This document shows positions 51,069 to 59,317 of a stretch of 64,000 bases of DNA, in pieces. The notes under the pieces were generated by a model. That model was not told the DNA's origin. It did not search any database and saw only the letters and a program-made list of their open reading frames with translations. Both the position numbers and the translations under genes were made by a program. Location: positions 124,001 to 188,000 of the forward strand of contig CALYQW010000004.1 in NCBI GenBank assembly GCA_945290265.1, in the 5' to 3' direction. The DNA is from an uncultured Erwinia sp. (GTDB lineage Bacteria; Pseudomonadota; Gammaproteobacteria; Enterobacterales; Enterobacteriaceae). Within the stretch, counting starts at the first letter, position 1, and every line of letters starts with the position of its first letter.

Positions 51069-51562
51069 TACTCGCTGATGGTCACGTTCTGAATGATAAC
51101 GTCTTCTTTTGGCACATCCTGGTGCATGCCGCTGCGGCCGGTGGCGACGGCTTTGATTTTCTCTACCACGTCCATACCTTCAACCACTTCGGCAAATACG
51201 CAGTAACCCCAGCCCTGCAGGCTTTCGTCGCGGAAGTTCAGGAAATCGTTATCAGCCACGTTAATGAAGAACTGTGCGGTGGCGGAGTGCGGTGCCTGAG
51301 TACGCGCCATTGCCAGGGTGCCTTTGGTATTTTTCAGACCATTGTTGGCTTCGTTGCGGATATCTGCTTTGGTGTCTTTCTGCTTCATACCCGGCTCAAA
51401 GCCGCCGCCCTGGATCATAAATCCGTTAATCACACGGTGAAAAATGGTGTTGTTGTAAAAACCTTCACGGCAGTAGTCCAGGAAGTTTTTTACGGTAGCC
51501 GGAGCTTTATCGTCAAAGGTTTTAATGACGATATCGCCGTGGTTAGTGTGAAAAGTGACCAT
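51068..51562 (-). CDS. ppiB: Cytoplasmic peptidyl-prolyl isomerase PpiB
   Basis: A 164-aa cyclophilin. The active-site Arg and Phe motifs are [13 protein letters not shown] and [16 protein letters not shown]. No signal peptide, so it is the cytoplasmic form (CypB). Same length as E. coli. Divergent from cysS, with 236 bp between them. Confidence 0.97.
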   Translation of the reverse strand: MVTFHTNHGDIVIKTFDDKAPATVKNFLDYCREGFYNNTIFHRVINGFMIQGGGFEPGMKQKDTKADIRNEANNGLKNTKGTLAMARTQAPHSATAQFFINVADNDFLNFRDESLQGWGYCVFAEVVEGMDVVEKIKAVATGRSGMHQDVPKEDVIIQNVTISE

Positions 51563-51798
51563 GTTCTCATCCTGTCAGTGTTGGTGTAATAAACAGCCGC
51601 ACAGGGACTGACTGTGCATCAGCGGCCTGTGGCAAGTGATGCATCTTATATCACAAAATGTGATGTCGAGTCAGCAATGCTGCATAACCACAGGGGGGAG
51701 TGCCTGTCGGGCGTAGCGCTGCTAAGAAAAATACGTCAGAATAACCGCATTAACCTGTTTATCGTTCACTGCGCACACGCTTAAAACGGAAAGTCTCA

Positions 51799-53187
51799 AT
51801 GCTAAAGATTTACAACACCCTGAGTCGTCAAAAAGAGGAATTTAAACCCATTCGCCCCGGTGAAATCGGTATGTACGTGTGTGGTATTACCGTTTATGAC
51901 CTGTGTCATATCGGTCATGGCCGAACTTTTGTCGCCTTTGATGTGGTCGCCCGCTATTTGCGTTATCTCGGCTATACGCTGAAATATGTGCGTAATATTA
52001 CCGATATTGACGATAAAATTATTAAACGTGCCGCTGAAAATGGGGAAACTATTGAGCAGTTAACTAACCGTATGATTGCTGAAATGCACAGTGATTTTGC
52101 TGCGTTGAATATTCTGCCGCCGGATGTCGAGCCGCGCGCCACGCGTCATATTAATGAGATTATTGCCCTGGTCAGCACCCTGATTGAACGTGACCATGCT
52201 TACGTTGCTGCGAATGGCGATGTAATGTTTGCTGTGGACAGCGATCCTGACTACGGTTTACTGTCACGTCAGGATCTGGAGCAGTTGCAGGCTGGTGCCC
52301 GGGTGGAAGTGGCTGACGTTAAACGTAATCCAATGGATTTTGTGCTGTGGAAAATGTCGCGCGAAGACGAACCCCGCTGGCCATCCCCGTGGGGCGCAGG
52401 CCGTCCGGGCTGGCATATTGAATGTTCGGCGATGAACTGCAGCGAGCTGGGCCACCATTTTGATATTCATGGTGGGGGTTCCGATCTGATGTTCCCGCAT
52501 CACGAAAACGAAATTGCGCAGTCTGGCTGTGCCCATGAAGGCCCGTACGTTAACTACTGGATGCATTCCGGGATGGTGATGGTTGATCGCGAGAAAATGT
52601 CTAAATCGCTGAACAACTTTTTTACCGTGCGCGACGTGTTACAGCACTACGATGCGGAAACCGTGCGTTACTTCCTGATGTCCGGTCACTATCGCAGCCA
52701 GCTAAACTACGGTGAAGATAACCTTAATCAGGCGCGCGCCGCGCTGGAGCGTCTGTATACTGCGCTGCGTAACACGAACGCTGCGGCAGAGCCAGCGGGG
52801 GGCGAAGAGTTTGAAGCCCGCTTCCGTGAGGCAATGGACGATGACTTCAATACACCGCTGGCTTATTCCGCCTTGTTTGATCTGGCGCGCGAAGTCAACC
52901 GGGTGAAAGCGGAAAACGGTGCCGCTGCGGATGGCCTGGCGGCCCGTCTGCGCCAGCTGGCGAGGGTGCTGGGTCTGCTGGCGCAGGATCCTGAGCAGTT
53001 TTTACAGAGCGGCGCGCAGAGCGATGATGCTGAGCAGGTGGCCGAGATTGAGTCGCTGATTGTTATGCGTAATAACGCCCGTAAAGAGAAGAACTGGGCG
53101 CAGGCGGATGTGGCGCGTGACCGTTTGAACGAGCTGGGGATTGTTCTGGAAGATGGCGCGGCGGGGACGACCTGGCGGCGGAAGTAA
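51799..53187 (+). CDS. cysS: Cysteinyl-tRNA synthetase CysS
   Basis: A 462-aa class I synthetase. HIGH is at residues 37-40 (CHIGHGRT), the KMSKS loop is EKMSKSLNN, and zinc ligands are Cys28, the Cys in [15 protein letters not shown], and the His/Glu of [10 protein letters not shown]. Full length. Upstream of a shared terminator and convergent adhP. Confidence 0.98.
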   Translation: MLKIYNTLSRQKEEFKPIRPGEIGMYVCGITVYDLCHIGHGRTFVAFDVVARYLRYLGYTLKYVRNITDIDDKIIKRAAENGETIEQLTNRMIAEMHSDFAALNILPPDVEPRATRHINEIIALVSTLIERDHAYVAANGDVMFAVDSDPDYGLLSRQDLEQLQAGARVEVADVKRNPMDFVLWKMSREDEPRWPSPWGAGRPGWHIECSAMNCSELGHHFDIHGGGSDLMFPHHENEIAQSGCAHEGPYVNYWMHSGMVMVDREKMSKSLNNFFTVRDVLQHYDAETVRYFLMSGHYRSQLNYGEDNLNQARAALERLYTALRNTNAAAEPAGGEEFEARFREAMDDDFNTPLAYSALFDLAREVNRVKAENGAAADGLAARLRQLARVLGLLAQDPEQFLQSGAQSDDAEQVAEIESLIVMRNNARKEKNWAQADVARDRLNELGIVLEDGAAGTTWRRK

Positions 53188-53209
53188 TCAGCGCGGATTA
53201 AGCGCGAAT

Positions 53210-53231
53210 AAAAAGGCCTGCGATGCAGGCC
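53210..53231 (-). terminator. Terminator shared by adhP and cysS
   Basis: The stem GGCCTGC/GCAGGCC has a GAT loop. Read on the minus strand it is followed by TTTTTATT, so it ends adhP. It also lies 23 bp after the cysS stop. Confidence 0.75.
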
Positions 53232-53252
53232 ATTGTGTTTGAGATGCAGGGT

Positions 53253-54266
53253 TTATTTCTGCGCGAAATCAATCACCATACGGCCAACGATTTTACCGCT
53301 CTCCATTTCATGGAAGATGGTATTAATATCTGCCAGCGGGCGACGGGTTACTTTTGGCACCACTTTGCCTTCGGCGGCAAACTGGAAAGCTTCAGCCAGA
53401 TCTTCACGGGTGCCCACCAGTGAACCCACCACCTGAATACCGTCCAGTACCAGACGTGGAATATTCATGCTCATGGATTCGGGGGGGAGACCGACCGCCA
53501 CAATGCGTCCACCGGCGCGCATGGCATCCACCGCCGAGTTAAAGGCCGCTTTGGCAACCGCCGTCACCACAGCAGCATGTGCGCCACCGACTTTCTGCTG
53601 GATCACCTGCGCGGCATCTTCATTACGTGAGTTAATCACCAGATCGGCACCCATCTCTTTGGCAAACGCCAGCTGGTCATCGTTAACATCCACCGCAATC
53701 ACATTGGCGTTAAATACGTTTTTGGCGTACTGCAGCGCCAGATTACCCAGGCCGCCTAAACCGTAAATCGCAATCCACTTACCCGGGGCGATACCCGAAA
53801 TCTTGATCGCTTTATAGGTCGTGACCCCGGCACAGGTAATGCTGCTGGCGGCCGCAGAGTCCAGACCGTCCGGCACTTTGACCGCATAGTCAGCGGCGAC
53901 AATGCACTCTTCAGCCATGCCGCCATCGGCGGTATAACCGGCGTTGATCACGCTGCGGCACAGCGTTTCATTACCAGTGGTGCAGTATTCACAGTGACCA
54001 CAGCCTTTAAAGAACCAGGCGACGCTGGCGCGGTCCCCCGGTTTTAAAGAGGTAACGCCGGGACCGACAGACTTCACAACGCCTATCCCTTCATGTCCCA
54101 GAATGACGCCTGTTTTATCGCCAAAATCACCGTTTTTAACGTGCAGGTCGGTATGACAAACGCCACAACACTCCATGGCCAGCAGTGCTTCACCATGTTG
54201 CAGTGGGCGCAGCGTTTTTTCGACAACATTGACCTGATGATCCTGAGTAACAACAGCAGCTTTCAT
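53253..54266 (-). CDS. adhP: Zinc-dependent alcohol dehydrogenase AdhP
   Basis: A 337-aa medium-chain dehydrogenase. The catalytic zinc site is in [11 protein letters not shown] and GHEGIGVV, the structural zinc cysteines are in [15 protein letters not shown], and the NAD motif is GLGGLGNLA. It oxidises ethanol and related alcohols. Upstream sequence carries nothing obvious; transcribed alone. Confidence 0.94.
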   Translation of the reverse strand: MKAAVVTQDHQVNVVEKTLRPLQHGEALLAMECCGVCHTDLHVKNGDFGDKTGVILGHEGIGVVKSVGPGVTSLKPGDRASVAWFFKGCGHCEYCTTGNETLCRSVINAGYTADGGMAEECIVAADYAVKVPDGLDSAAASSITCAGVTTYKAIKISGIAPGKWIAIYGLGGLGNLALQYAKNVFNANVIAVDVNDDQLAFAKEMGADLVINSRNEDAAQVIQQKVGGAHAAVVTAVAKAAFNSAVDAMRAGGRIVAVGLPPESMSMNIPRLVLDGIQVVGSLVGTREDLAEAFQFAAEGKVVPKVTRRPLADINTIFHEMESGKIVGRMVIDFAQK

Positions 54267-54443
54267 TGCGAACCTCTCTGTTAATTAACTGAATGGATAC
54301 AGCTTAGCCCTCACGGCAAAGCAAATATTGACCGTGGTCAAACCCGATAAATTTAGCGGAATTTTTAGGACGATTGACTCAGAAAGGGAACGTAATAAAG
54401 TCAGTTGCCGGCCCCAGCCAGGGGGCAGCAATAAAACAGAGGA

Positions 54444-54656
54444 TCACGGTTGTACGGTAATACTGTTGCCGTCAAAGGTCACCGTCTGACCGGCGAGAAT
54501 TTTACAGCGCTTGCGGGTTTCTACCGCACCATCGACCAGCACATAACCTTCCGCGATCACCGCTTTCGCCACGGCACCGCTTTCGACCCAGCCTTCCAGC
54601 TTTAACAGATCGCAGAGATCGACGTGAGGATATTTACCCAGAGAAAAAATTGCCAT
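54444..54656 (-). CDS. ybcJ: S4-domain RNA-binding protein YbcJ
   Basis: A 70-aa protein consisting of one S4-like RNA-binding domain (VDLCDLLKLEGWVESGAVAK, YVLVDGAVETRKRCKILAGQ). Three bases downstream of folD and probably co-transcribed, as in E. coli. Proposed role in RNA binding is from the fold only. Confidence 0.93.
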   Translation of the reverse strand: MAIFSLGKYPHVDLCDLLKLEGWVESGAVAKAVIAEGYVLVDGAVETRKRCKILAGQTVTFDGNSITVQP

Positions 54657-54659
54657 TGA

Positions 54660-55523
54660 TCAGACCACTTCACTTTCGTTAATAACACATGCCTGCAGCG
54701 TATTTTCGATCAGCGTTGCCACTGTCATCGGACCTACGCCACCCGGCACCGGGGTAATAAAGGAGGCGCGCTCTGCAGCGCCGGCGAAATCAACATCGCC
54801 GACCACGCTGCCATCCTCCAGACGATTAATACCGACATCAATCACAATGGCGCCGGGTTTAATCCAGTCACCGGGAATAAAGCCGGGTTTGCCGACGGCG
54901 ACCACCAGCAGATCGGCATTTGCCACATGATGAGGCAGATTACGGGTAAAACGGTGGGTTACGGTAGTGGTACAACCGGCCAGCAGCAGTTCCAGACTCA
55001 TCGGGCGACCAACAATATTGGATGCGCCAACCACTACGGCATTCAGGCCGAAGGTATCTATCTCATAACGTTCCAGCAGGGTAATAATGCCGCGCGGGGT
55101 ACAGGGACGCAGCACCGGCGCGCGCTGGCACAGGCGGCCAACGTTATACGGATGAAAACCATCGACGTCTTTAGACGGGGCGATATGCTCCAGCACTTTG
55201 ACATTATCAATGCCCTGCGGCAGCGGCAGCTGCACCAGAATGCCGTCAATCTGCGGATCGTTATTTAGCTGGCGAATCAGATCCAACAGCTCTGATTCGC
55301 AGGTGGTTGCCGGTAGATCATAAGAGCGCGACAAAAACCCTACTTCTTCACAGGCACGACGCTTACTGCCAACATAAATCTGCGATGCCGGATCCTGACC
55401 CACCAGAATCACTGCCAGGCCAGGCGCGCGTTTGCCCTGAGCAACACGTTGCTGCACCTGCATAGCAACCTCCTGGCGTACCTGCTGCGCAACCGTTTTA
55501 CCGTCAATAATTTTTGCTACCAT
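54660..55523 (-). CDS. folD: Methylenetetrahydrofolate dehydrogenase/cyclohydrolase FolD
   Basis: A 287-aa bifunctional enzyme interconverting methylene-, methenyl- and formyl-tetrahydrofolate. The catalytic Lys is in [13 protein letters not shown], and the NADP site in [27 protein letters not shown] is the second signature. Start at [10 protein letters not shown] at 55523; an in-frame ATG 29 codons upstream gives an implausible extension. The ribosome-binding site is weak. Beside ybcJ and the tRNA-Arg gene. Confidence 0.97.
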   Translation of the reverse strand: MVAKIIDGKTVAQQVRQEVAMQVQQRVAQGKRAPGLAVILVGQDPASQIYVGSKRRACEEVGFLSRSYDLPATTCESELLDLIRQLNNDPQIDGILVQLPLPQGIDNVKVLEHIAPSKDVDGFHPYNVGRLCQRAPVLRPCTPRGIITLLERYEIDTFGLNAVVVGASNIVGRPMSLELLLAGCTTTVTHRFTRNLPHHVANADLLVVAVGKPGFIPGDWIKPGAIVIDVGINRLEDGSVVGDVDFAGAAERASFITPVPGGVGPMTVATLIENTLQACVINESEVV

Positions 55524-55660
55524 CAGAGAAGGAACCCACCGTGAATGAATTAAAGCGTAAACAGCGCTTATTTTGTCAGAACCTGATGCTGCTGTCAGGC
55601 ACAGAATCACCGCAGATTGCCTGTTCTTTCACCATCAAACACCGGCTGACCGTAAAATCG

Positions 55661-55688
55661 TTGACTCAGCGAACCTGCATCGTATAAT
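55661..55688 (+). promoter_or_regulatory. Promoter of tRNA-Arg
   Basis: A -35 TTGACT and a -10 TATAAT are 16 bp apart, followed by a GC-rich discriminator, as in stable-RNA promoters. Confidence 0.85.
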
Positions 55689-55704
55689 CCGACGCACTCA
55701 CCAT

Positions 55705-55781
55705 GCGCCCTTAGCTCAGCTGGATAGAGCACCGGCCTTCTAAGCCGTAGGTCACAGGTTCGAATCCTGTAGGGCGCGCCA
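55705..55781 (+). tRNA. argU: tRNA-Arg (anticodon UCU)
   Basis: A 77-nt cloverleaf with the CCA end encoded. Acceptor stem GCGCCCT/AGGGCGC, T-arm GGTTCGAATCC, anticodon loop CTTCTAA. It is nearly identical to E. coli argU, which reads AGA/AGG codons and is the attachment site for prophage DLP12 in E. coli. One pair at the base of the anticodon stem (C-T) is mismatched. An integrase gene lies 165 bp downstream, so this tRNA is the attL side of a genomic island. Confidence 0.97.
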
Positions 55782-55895
55782 CTTTCTCTTCTGTTTGCAT
55801 CTCTTAAAGTCTACTTTTCCCTTAAAAATCAGAACATAAATCTTTTAACTGGTCCATTTCGGTCCAGGGTCACCTATTGCGTTCTTAACCAATAT

Positions 55896-55943
55896 GGGGG
55901 CACGATAGGGGGCATCGACAGGTTCAATGGAAATGATGCCCCC
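55896..55943. promoter_or_regulatory. G-tract repeats and 9-bp dyad before the integrase
   Basis: GGGGGCA occurs twice, 12 bp apart (55896, 55908). The second copy is one arm of a perfect 9-bp inverted repeat GGGGGCATC/GATGCCCCC (55908-55916 and 55935-55943), which ends two bases before the integrase ATG. It could be an AlpA or integrase arm site, or an mRNA hairpin hiding the start codon. Confidence 0.55.
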
Positions 55944-55945
55944 AA

Positions 55946-57148
55946 ATGAAGCTAACAGCCCGACAAATCGACTCTGCGAAGCCCAGGGAAAAGTCATACA
56001 AACTTTCCGACGGTGGAGGTATGTATCTTGAAATATTTCCAAACGGAGCCAAAAGCTGGCGACTCAAATACCGTATAGCTGGTAAAGAGAAGCGGGTAGT
56101 GTTTGGAACATATCCGTTACTGAGCCTCGCAGAAGCCAGACAGAAGCGCTCAGAAGCTAAGAAGCTTCTGCTGGAAGGCGGAGATCCGAGTCAGCAGAAG
56201 CAGGATATCAAGGCAGCAAAAATTCTGGCTGTGAACAATAGCTTTGAGCTTATCGCTCTTGAATGGCATGAGCACAAGAAGCCATCATGGTCAAAAGGTT
56301 ATGCTACAGACATCCTGGAATACCTGAAGAAGGATATTTTTCCTCACATTGGCAAAAGACCTATTGCAGACATTAATGCAAAAGAGATGCTCGATGTTTT
56401 TCGCAAGATGGAGAAACGGGGAGTTCTGGATAAGCTAAAGAAAACCCGTCAGGCATGTCGCCAGATTTTTACCTATGCAGTGGTTTCTGGCAGGGCTGAG
56501 CTTAATCCCGTATCAGATTTAGTCGGTGTGCTCAAAGCACCAAAGCAAAAACATTTTCCACATTTGTCAGTGGCAGAACTGGGCGAGTTTCAAAGACAAC
56601 TGGAGCAATATTCTGGTAGCAAAATCACCCAAATAGCTACTCAGCTTCTCATGCTAACTGGACTGAGGACGATTGAGCTTCGCTCAGCAGAATGGACCGA
56701 GATAGATTTCGAAAAACGTCTTTGGCAGATTCCTGTTGCTCGCATGAAAATGAAAAGACCACATATGGTGCCTTTATCTGATCAAGCTCTTAGGCTTCTT
56801 GAGGAGTTAAGAGTGATTACTGGTGGATTCAGATTTATTTTTCCCGGCAGAAATGACTCACGAAAAAGCATGAGTGAAGCCAGTATCAATCAGGTAATCA
56901 AAAAGATCGGCTATGCAGGAAGGGCTACAGGACATGGCTTTCGACATACTCTAAGCACGATCTTGCATGAGCAAGGTTTTGATAGTGCATGGATTGAGAC
57001 ACAGCTTGCTCATGCCGACAGAAATACTATTCGTGGCACCTACAACCATGCTCAATATCTGGATGGGCGTCGTGAAATGATGCAATGGTATGCCGACTAT
57101 CTCAATAAATTAAAAAATGAATCTAAGCTCGGAAAGGTGAAGTCATGA
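55946..57148 (+). CDS. P4-type tyrosine integrase
   Basis: A 400-aa site-specific recombinase. The N-terminal DUF4102 arm-binding domain (LTARQIDSAKPREKSYKLSD, FGTYPLLSLAEARQKR), the SAM-like core-binding domain and a complete catalytic domain are present. The catalytic residues read Arg in LTGLRTIELR, His-x-x-Arg in GHGFRHT, His in LAHAD and Tyr in GTYNHAQYL. The start is the usual MKLTARQ. No strong ribosome-binding site is visible and the start abuts an inverted repeat. The stop overlaps the next ATG (ATGA). It presumably integrates the island at tRNA-Arg. Confidence 0.95.
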   Translation: MKLTARQIDSAKPREKSYKLSDGGGMYLEIFPNGAKSWRLKYRIAGKEKRVVFGTYPLLSLAEARQKRSEAKKLLLEGGDPSQQKQDIKAAKILAVNNSFELIALEWHEHKKPSWSKGYATDILEYLKKDIFPHIGKRPIADINAKEMLDVFRKMEKRGVLDKLKKTRQACRQIFTYAVVSGRAELNPVSDLVGVLKAPKQKHFPHLSVAELGEFQRQLEQYSGSKITQIATQLLMLTGLRTIELRSAEWTEIDFEKRLWQIPVARMKMKRPHMVPLSDQALRLLEELRVITGGFRFIFPGRNDSRKSMSEASINQVIKKIGYAGRATGHGFRHTLSTILHEQGFDSAWIETQLAHADRNTIRGTYNHAQYLDGRREMMQWYADYLNKLKNESKLGKVKS

Positions 57149-57957
57149 AGGTGAACGAGATCAACATAGAGCTTCAGTCATGGTTCAACATTGAAAATTA
57201 TCAGGATGTAGAAATATTATCTTTGAGGGAGTTTTATAAAGAATTTCAAGTCAGGAGAAATATATTTGAAGGAATGGATTTCTTTGAAGGAGATGATACT
57301 ACATTCGAAATGATCTTAGATGGAAAACCCTTAATCAGTCAAACAATGAATGTGGGTGAATTATCTAACTATAATAACAGCCATATTCATCAGGTAAGTT
57401 TTAGACATATTGAAAGTTTAAAGAGAACACTTGAGTGTTTTGCTCCTGATTCTTTTGTAAAAGGAACGGGAGAGCTTAAAAAAGAAATCAAGTATCAGCC
57501 AATAACTTCTATTATGAAAGATGTAATAAGAAAGGATAGTGATAATAGGCTGTTCATATCATTCGACATTAAAAATTCCTCTGATGAAGAAATTATAAAT
57601 GCACTAAAAGTTATGCTTCCTGTTTGGAGGGACGATTATCAGGTCAAGGAAAGCAAAATTGAAAAATTTGGATTGGCTAAAATCATCAAGCTTATAGATT
57701 ATCGAATACTACCCATGATGGACTTACTTCTGTGGGCCAAGTTTAAAAAAATAGCCTTAACGAATACCGTTCTATCAAGGATTCTTTACCCAAGATTAAC
57801 AGATGAGATTCGAGGAGAAGAACAACTTAAGGAAACTGATCGTCCTTTAGCTGAGAAAGCCTTGTCTGGAGAGACATGCAAAAGCATTGAGAATTTTATA
57901 AATAAAAACAATCATATGGAGGGAATTCCTCTTAGTGGACTCAGAAGTTTATTGTAA
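57145..57957 (+). CDS. Unknown protein coupled to the integrase
   Basis: A 270-aa protein translationally coupled to the integrase by an ATGA overlap. No signal peptide or membrane helix. The start MKVNEINIELQSWFNIENYQ, the NIFEGMDFFEGDDT stretch and an Asn/Asp-rich middle recall uncharacterised proteins found next to phage integrases (possibly DUF6387), but I cannot confirm this. AT-rich composition. A role in integration, excision or immunity is only suggested by position. A terminator-like hairpin follows. Confidence 0.7.
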   Translation: MKVNEINIELQSWFNIENYQDVEILSLREFYKEFQVRRNIFEGMDFFEGDDTTFEMILDGKPLISQTMNVGELSNYNNSHIHQVSFRHIESLKRTLECFAPDSFVKGTGELKKEIKYQPITSIMKDVIRKDSDNRLFISFDIKNSSDEEIINALKVMLPVWRDDYQVKESKIEKFGLAKIIKLIDYRILPMMDLLLWAKFKKIALTNTVLSRILYPRLTDEIRGEEQLKETDRPLAEKALSGETCKSIENFINKNNHMEGIPLSGLRSLL

Positions 57958-57988
57958 GTGATTTAATGTTTAACTTAAATTTGCAAGT

Positions 57989-58024
57989 GGGAGATGAAAT
58001 TAATTTTTTTCCTCTCCCTTTTTT
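57989..58024 (+). terminator. Terminator after the integrase operon
   Basis: GGGAGA and TCTCCC pair across an 18-nt loop and are followed by six T, 32 bp after the stop codon. Confidence 0.55.
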
Positions 58025-58126
58025 CCAAGCGATTAACGCATAGAATTCTATATACCAAAACTCCCTTCAATAGCCTATCTGCTGGGTATTAGTATCAACT
58101 CATCGAACAGACGAGGAGATACAATC

Positions 58127-58339
58127 ATGAACACATCTACTACACAAACCACTCGACTCATTCGCTTACCTGAAGTGCTACATAAAACAGGTTACAAGAA
58201 AGCATGGATTTACCGATTGATTTCTGAAAATAGATTCCCCAAACCTATCAAATTAGGTTCAAGAGCTGTGGCTTTTATTGAGGCGGAGATCGATCAGTGG
58301 GTTTCTGACACCATCAACAATTCGAGAAAAGCTGGATAG
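58127..58339 (+). CDS. AlpA-family transcriptional regulator
   Basis: A 70-aa single HTH protein of the AlpA/MerR-like excisionase group (LIRLPEVLHKTGYKKAWIYR, FPKPIKLGSRAVAFIEAEID). In CP4 and P4-type islands such proteins activate integrase expression and act in excision. GAGGAGA lies seven bases before the ATG. It fits the P4-type integrase upstream. It also overlaps none of the next gene if that starts at 58380. Confidence 0.92.
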   Translation: MNTSTTQTTRLIRLPEVLHKTGYKKAWIYRLISENRFPKPIKLGSRAVAFIEAEIDQWVSDTINNSRKAG

Positions 58340-58379
58340 TAAGTATTCAGATCAACAGCAACGACAAAGCGAGGACAAT

Positions 58380-59003
58380 GTGGAAATCAAAGAATTCCTG
58401 AATATTGGAAACCTTTCAAGGCTTGTGGGTCAAGAAACCTTTGATAAGATTTTCGATGCTGAAGCTATTAGATTATTACCTATGAATACATTGAGTAAGA
58501 AATCTGTGGTTTGTTTAAGCTATTACCTCGAATATAGCCAACTACACCCATTCCATTTTTCAGCAGAGTTAGATGAAGAGAGTCGAAATTATATTTATGA
58601 AAGCATACTGTCAGTGGTCAAATGTAATGAGCTACTGAGAGGATTATCAAAGGAAATCACTCAGAATGAAATTAATATCGCTGTAAAAAAGACTGAAAAG
58701 GGCGAAGACTATGTGTTGCTATGTGGCTTAAGTATTAAAAGAAGTATGCTCAACCATTATGTGGACACAATGCCGGATCTTCTGCCAGATGAAGATTCAT
58801 TTATGACAGATGATATTGAACTTCTTAAGCTAAGCACTGAAGATATAACAAGAATTTTGCTGTGTGACATGTTGGAAAGAGAAGCATTGATAATTCATAT
58901 GGGAGATGAACTCCGCAGTAAAGCTAAAGTTATTCAAGAGGAATACTGGAACGAAGTAGAAAGTATTTACAATGGACGAACAACAATACAAATCACTATT
59001 TAA
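58380..59003 (+). CDS. Unknown island protein (208 aa)
   Basis: A soluble, acidic 208-aa protein rich in Glu, Leu and Ile, with no cysteine cluster, membrane helix or motif that I recognise. Start proposed at GTG 58380, five bases after GAGG; the frame extends back to 58278 across the alpA 3' end, which is unlikely. Segments include EIKEFLNIGNLSRLVGQETF and LLCDMLEREALIIHMGDELR. The last gene before the recombinase operon's regulatory region. Confidence 0.6.
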   Translation: MEIKEFLNIGNLSRLVGQETFDKIFDAEAIRLLPMNTLSKKSVVCLSYYLEYSQLHPFHFSAELDEESRNYIYESILSVVKCNELLRGLSKEITQNEINIAVKKTEKGEDYVLLCGLSIKRSMLNHYVDTMPDLLPDEDSFMTDDIELLKLSTEDITRILLCDMLEREALIIHMGDELRSKAKVIQEEYWNEVESIYNGRTTIQITI

Positions 59004-59019
59004 ATGTCATCATTTTAAA

Positions 59020-59302
59020 AATGTAAAGTTTTAATATTAAAAAATAGTAAAATTTAACAGGATACTTTCCAAATTATTTTTTGGCGCCGCTGTATTACTT
59101 ATGCAATAAGGCTTTATTAGTTTTTCTTCTTGAATCGGGTATGACTACTGATAACTAGCCGTACTGGTTTCTTTCACGTGAAAGAAGTTTTTTTAAGTAT
59201 CTAAATGGATTATAAATAAATCCAAAAATAACAAAATAAAATTGCAAAGTTTAAATCGATAAAATAATGATAAGCCGTAGTGATTACTAAATGTAAAGTT
59301 TT
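59020..59302. repeat. 14-bp direct repeat framing the regulatory region
   Basis: AAATGTAAAGTTTT is present twice, at 59020-59033 and 59289-59302. The first copy begins 17 bp after the 208-aa gene and the second ends 15 bp before the recombinase ATG. A related CAAAGTTTAAA is near 59250. Possible protein binding sites or an end sequence of a nested element. Confidence 0.6.
59169..59186. promoter_or_regulatory. 18-bp parS-like palindrome
   Basis: TTCTTTCACGTGAAAGAA is a perfect palindrome. Its central 12 bp TTTCACGTGAAA are the core of the bacterial parS site (TGTTTCACGTGAAACA), to which it matches at 14 of 16 positions; the two differences are a symmetric G-to-C and C-to-G swap. It could be a ParB-type site, a repressor operator or a recombinase site. 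Confidence 0.6.
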
Positions 59303-59317
59303 CGGAGGGTTATTATA

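Larger units (their letters stand above)
59004..59317. other. AT-rich regulatory region of the recombinase operon
   Basis: About 310 bp without a gene. It holds a parS-like palindrome (59169-59186), a 14-bp direct repeat at both ends (59020-59033, 59289-59302) and, at its right edge, the ribosome-binding site GGAGG for the first recombinase. The promoter is probably here but no single -35/-10 pair stands out. Confidence 0.5.

Noticed and set aside
55845..56042. 65-codon minus-strand frame at the integrase 5' end
   Set aside because: It overlaps the integrase start and the dyad, with no ribosome-binding site.
58278..58379. Longer start for the 208-aa island gene, overlapping alpA
   Set aside because: The GTG at 58380 has GAGG at ideal distance; the extension would run 62 bases into alpA and has no such signal.
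59169..59186. Calling the palindrome a true chromosomal parS site
   Set aside because: Two parS positions differ and no ParB gene is nearby; recorded only as parS-like.
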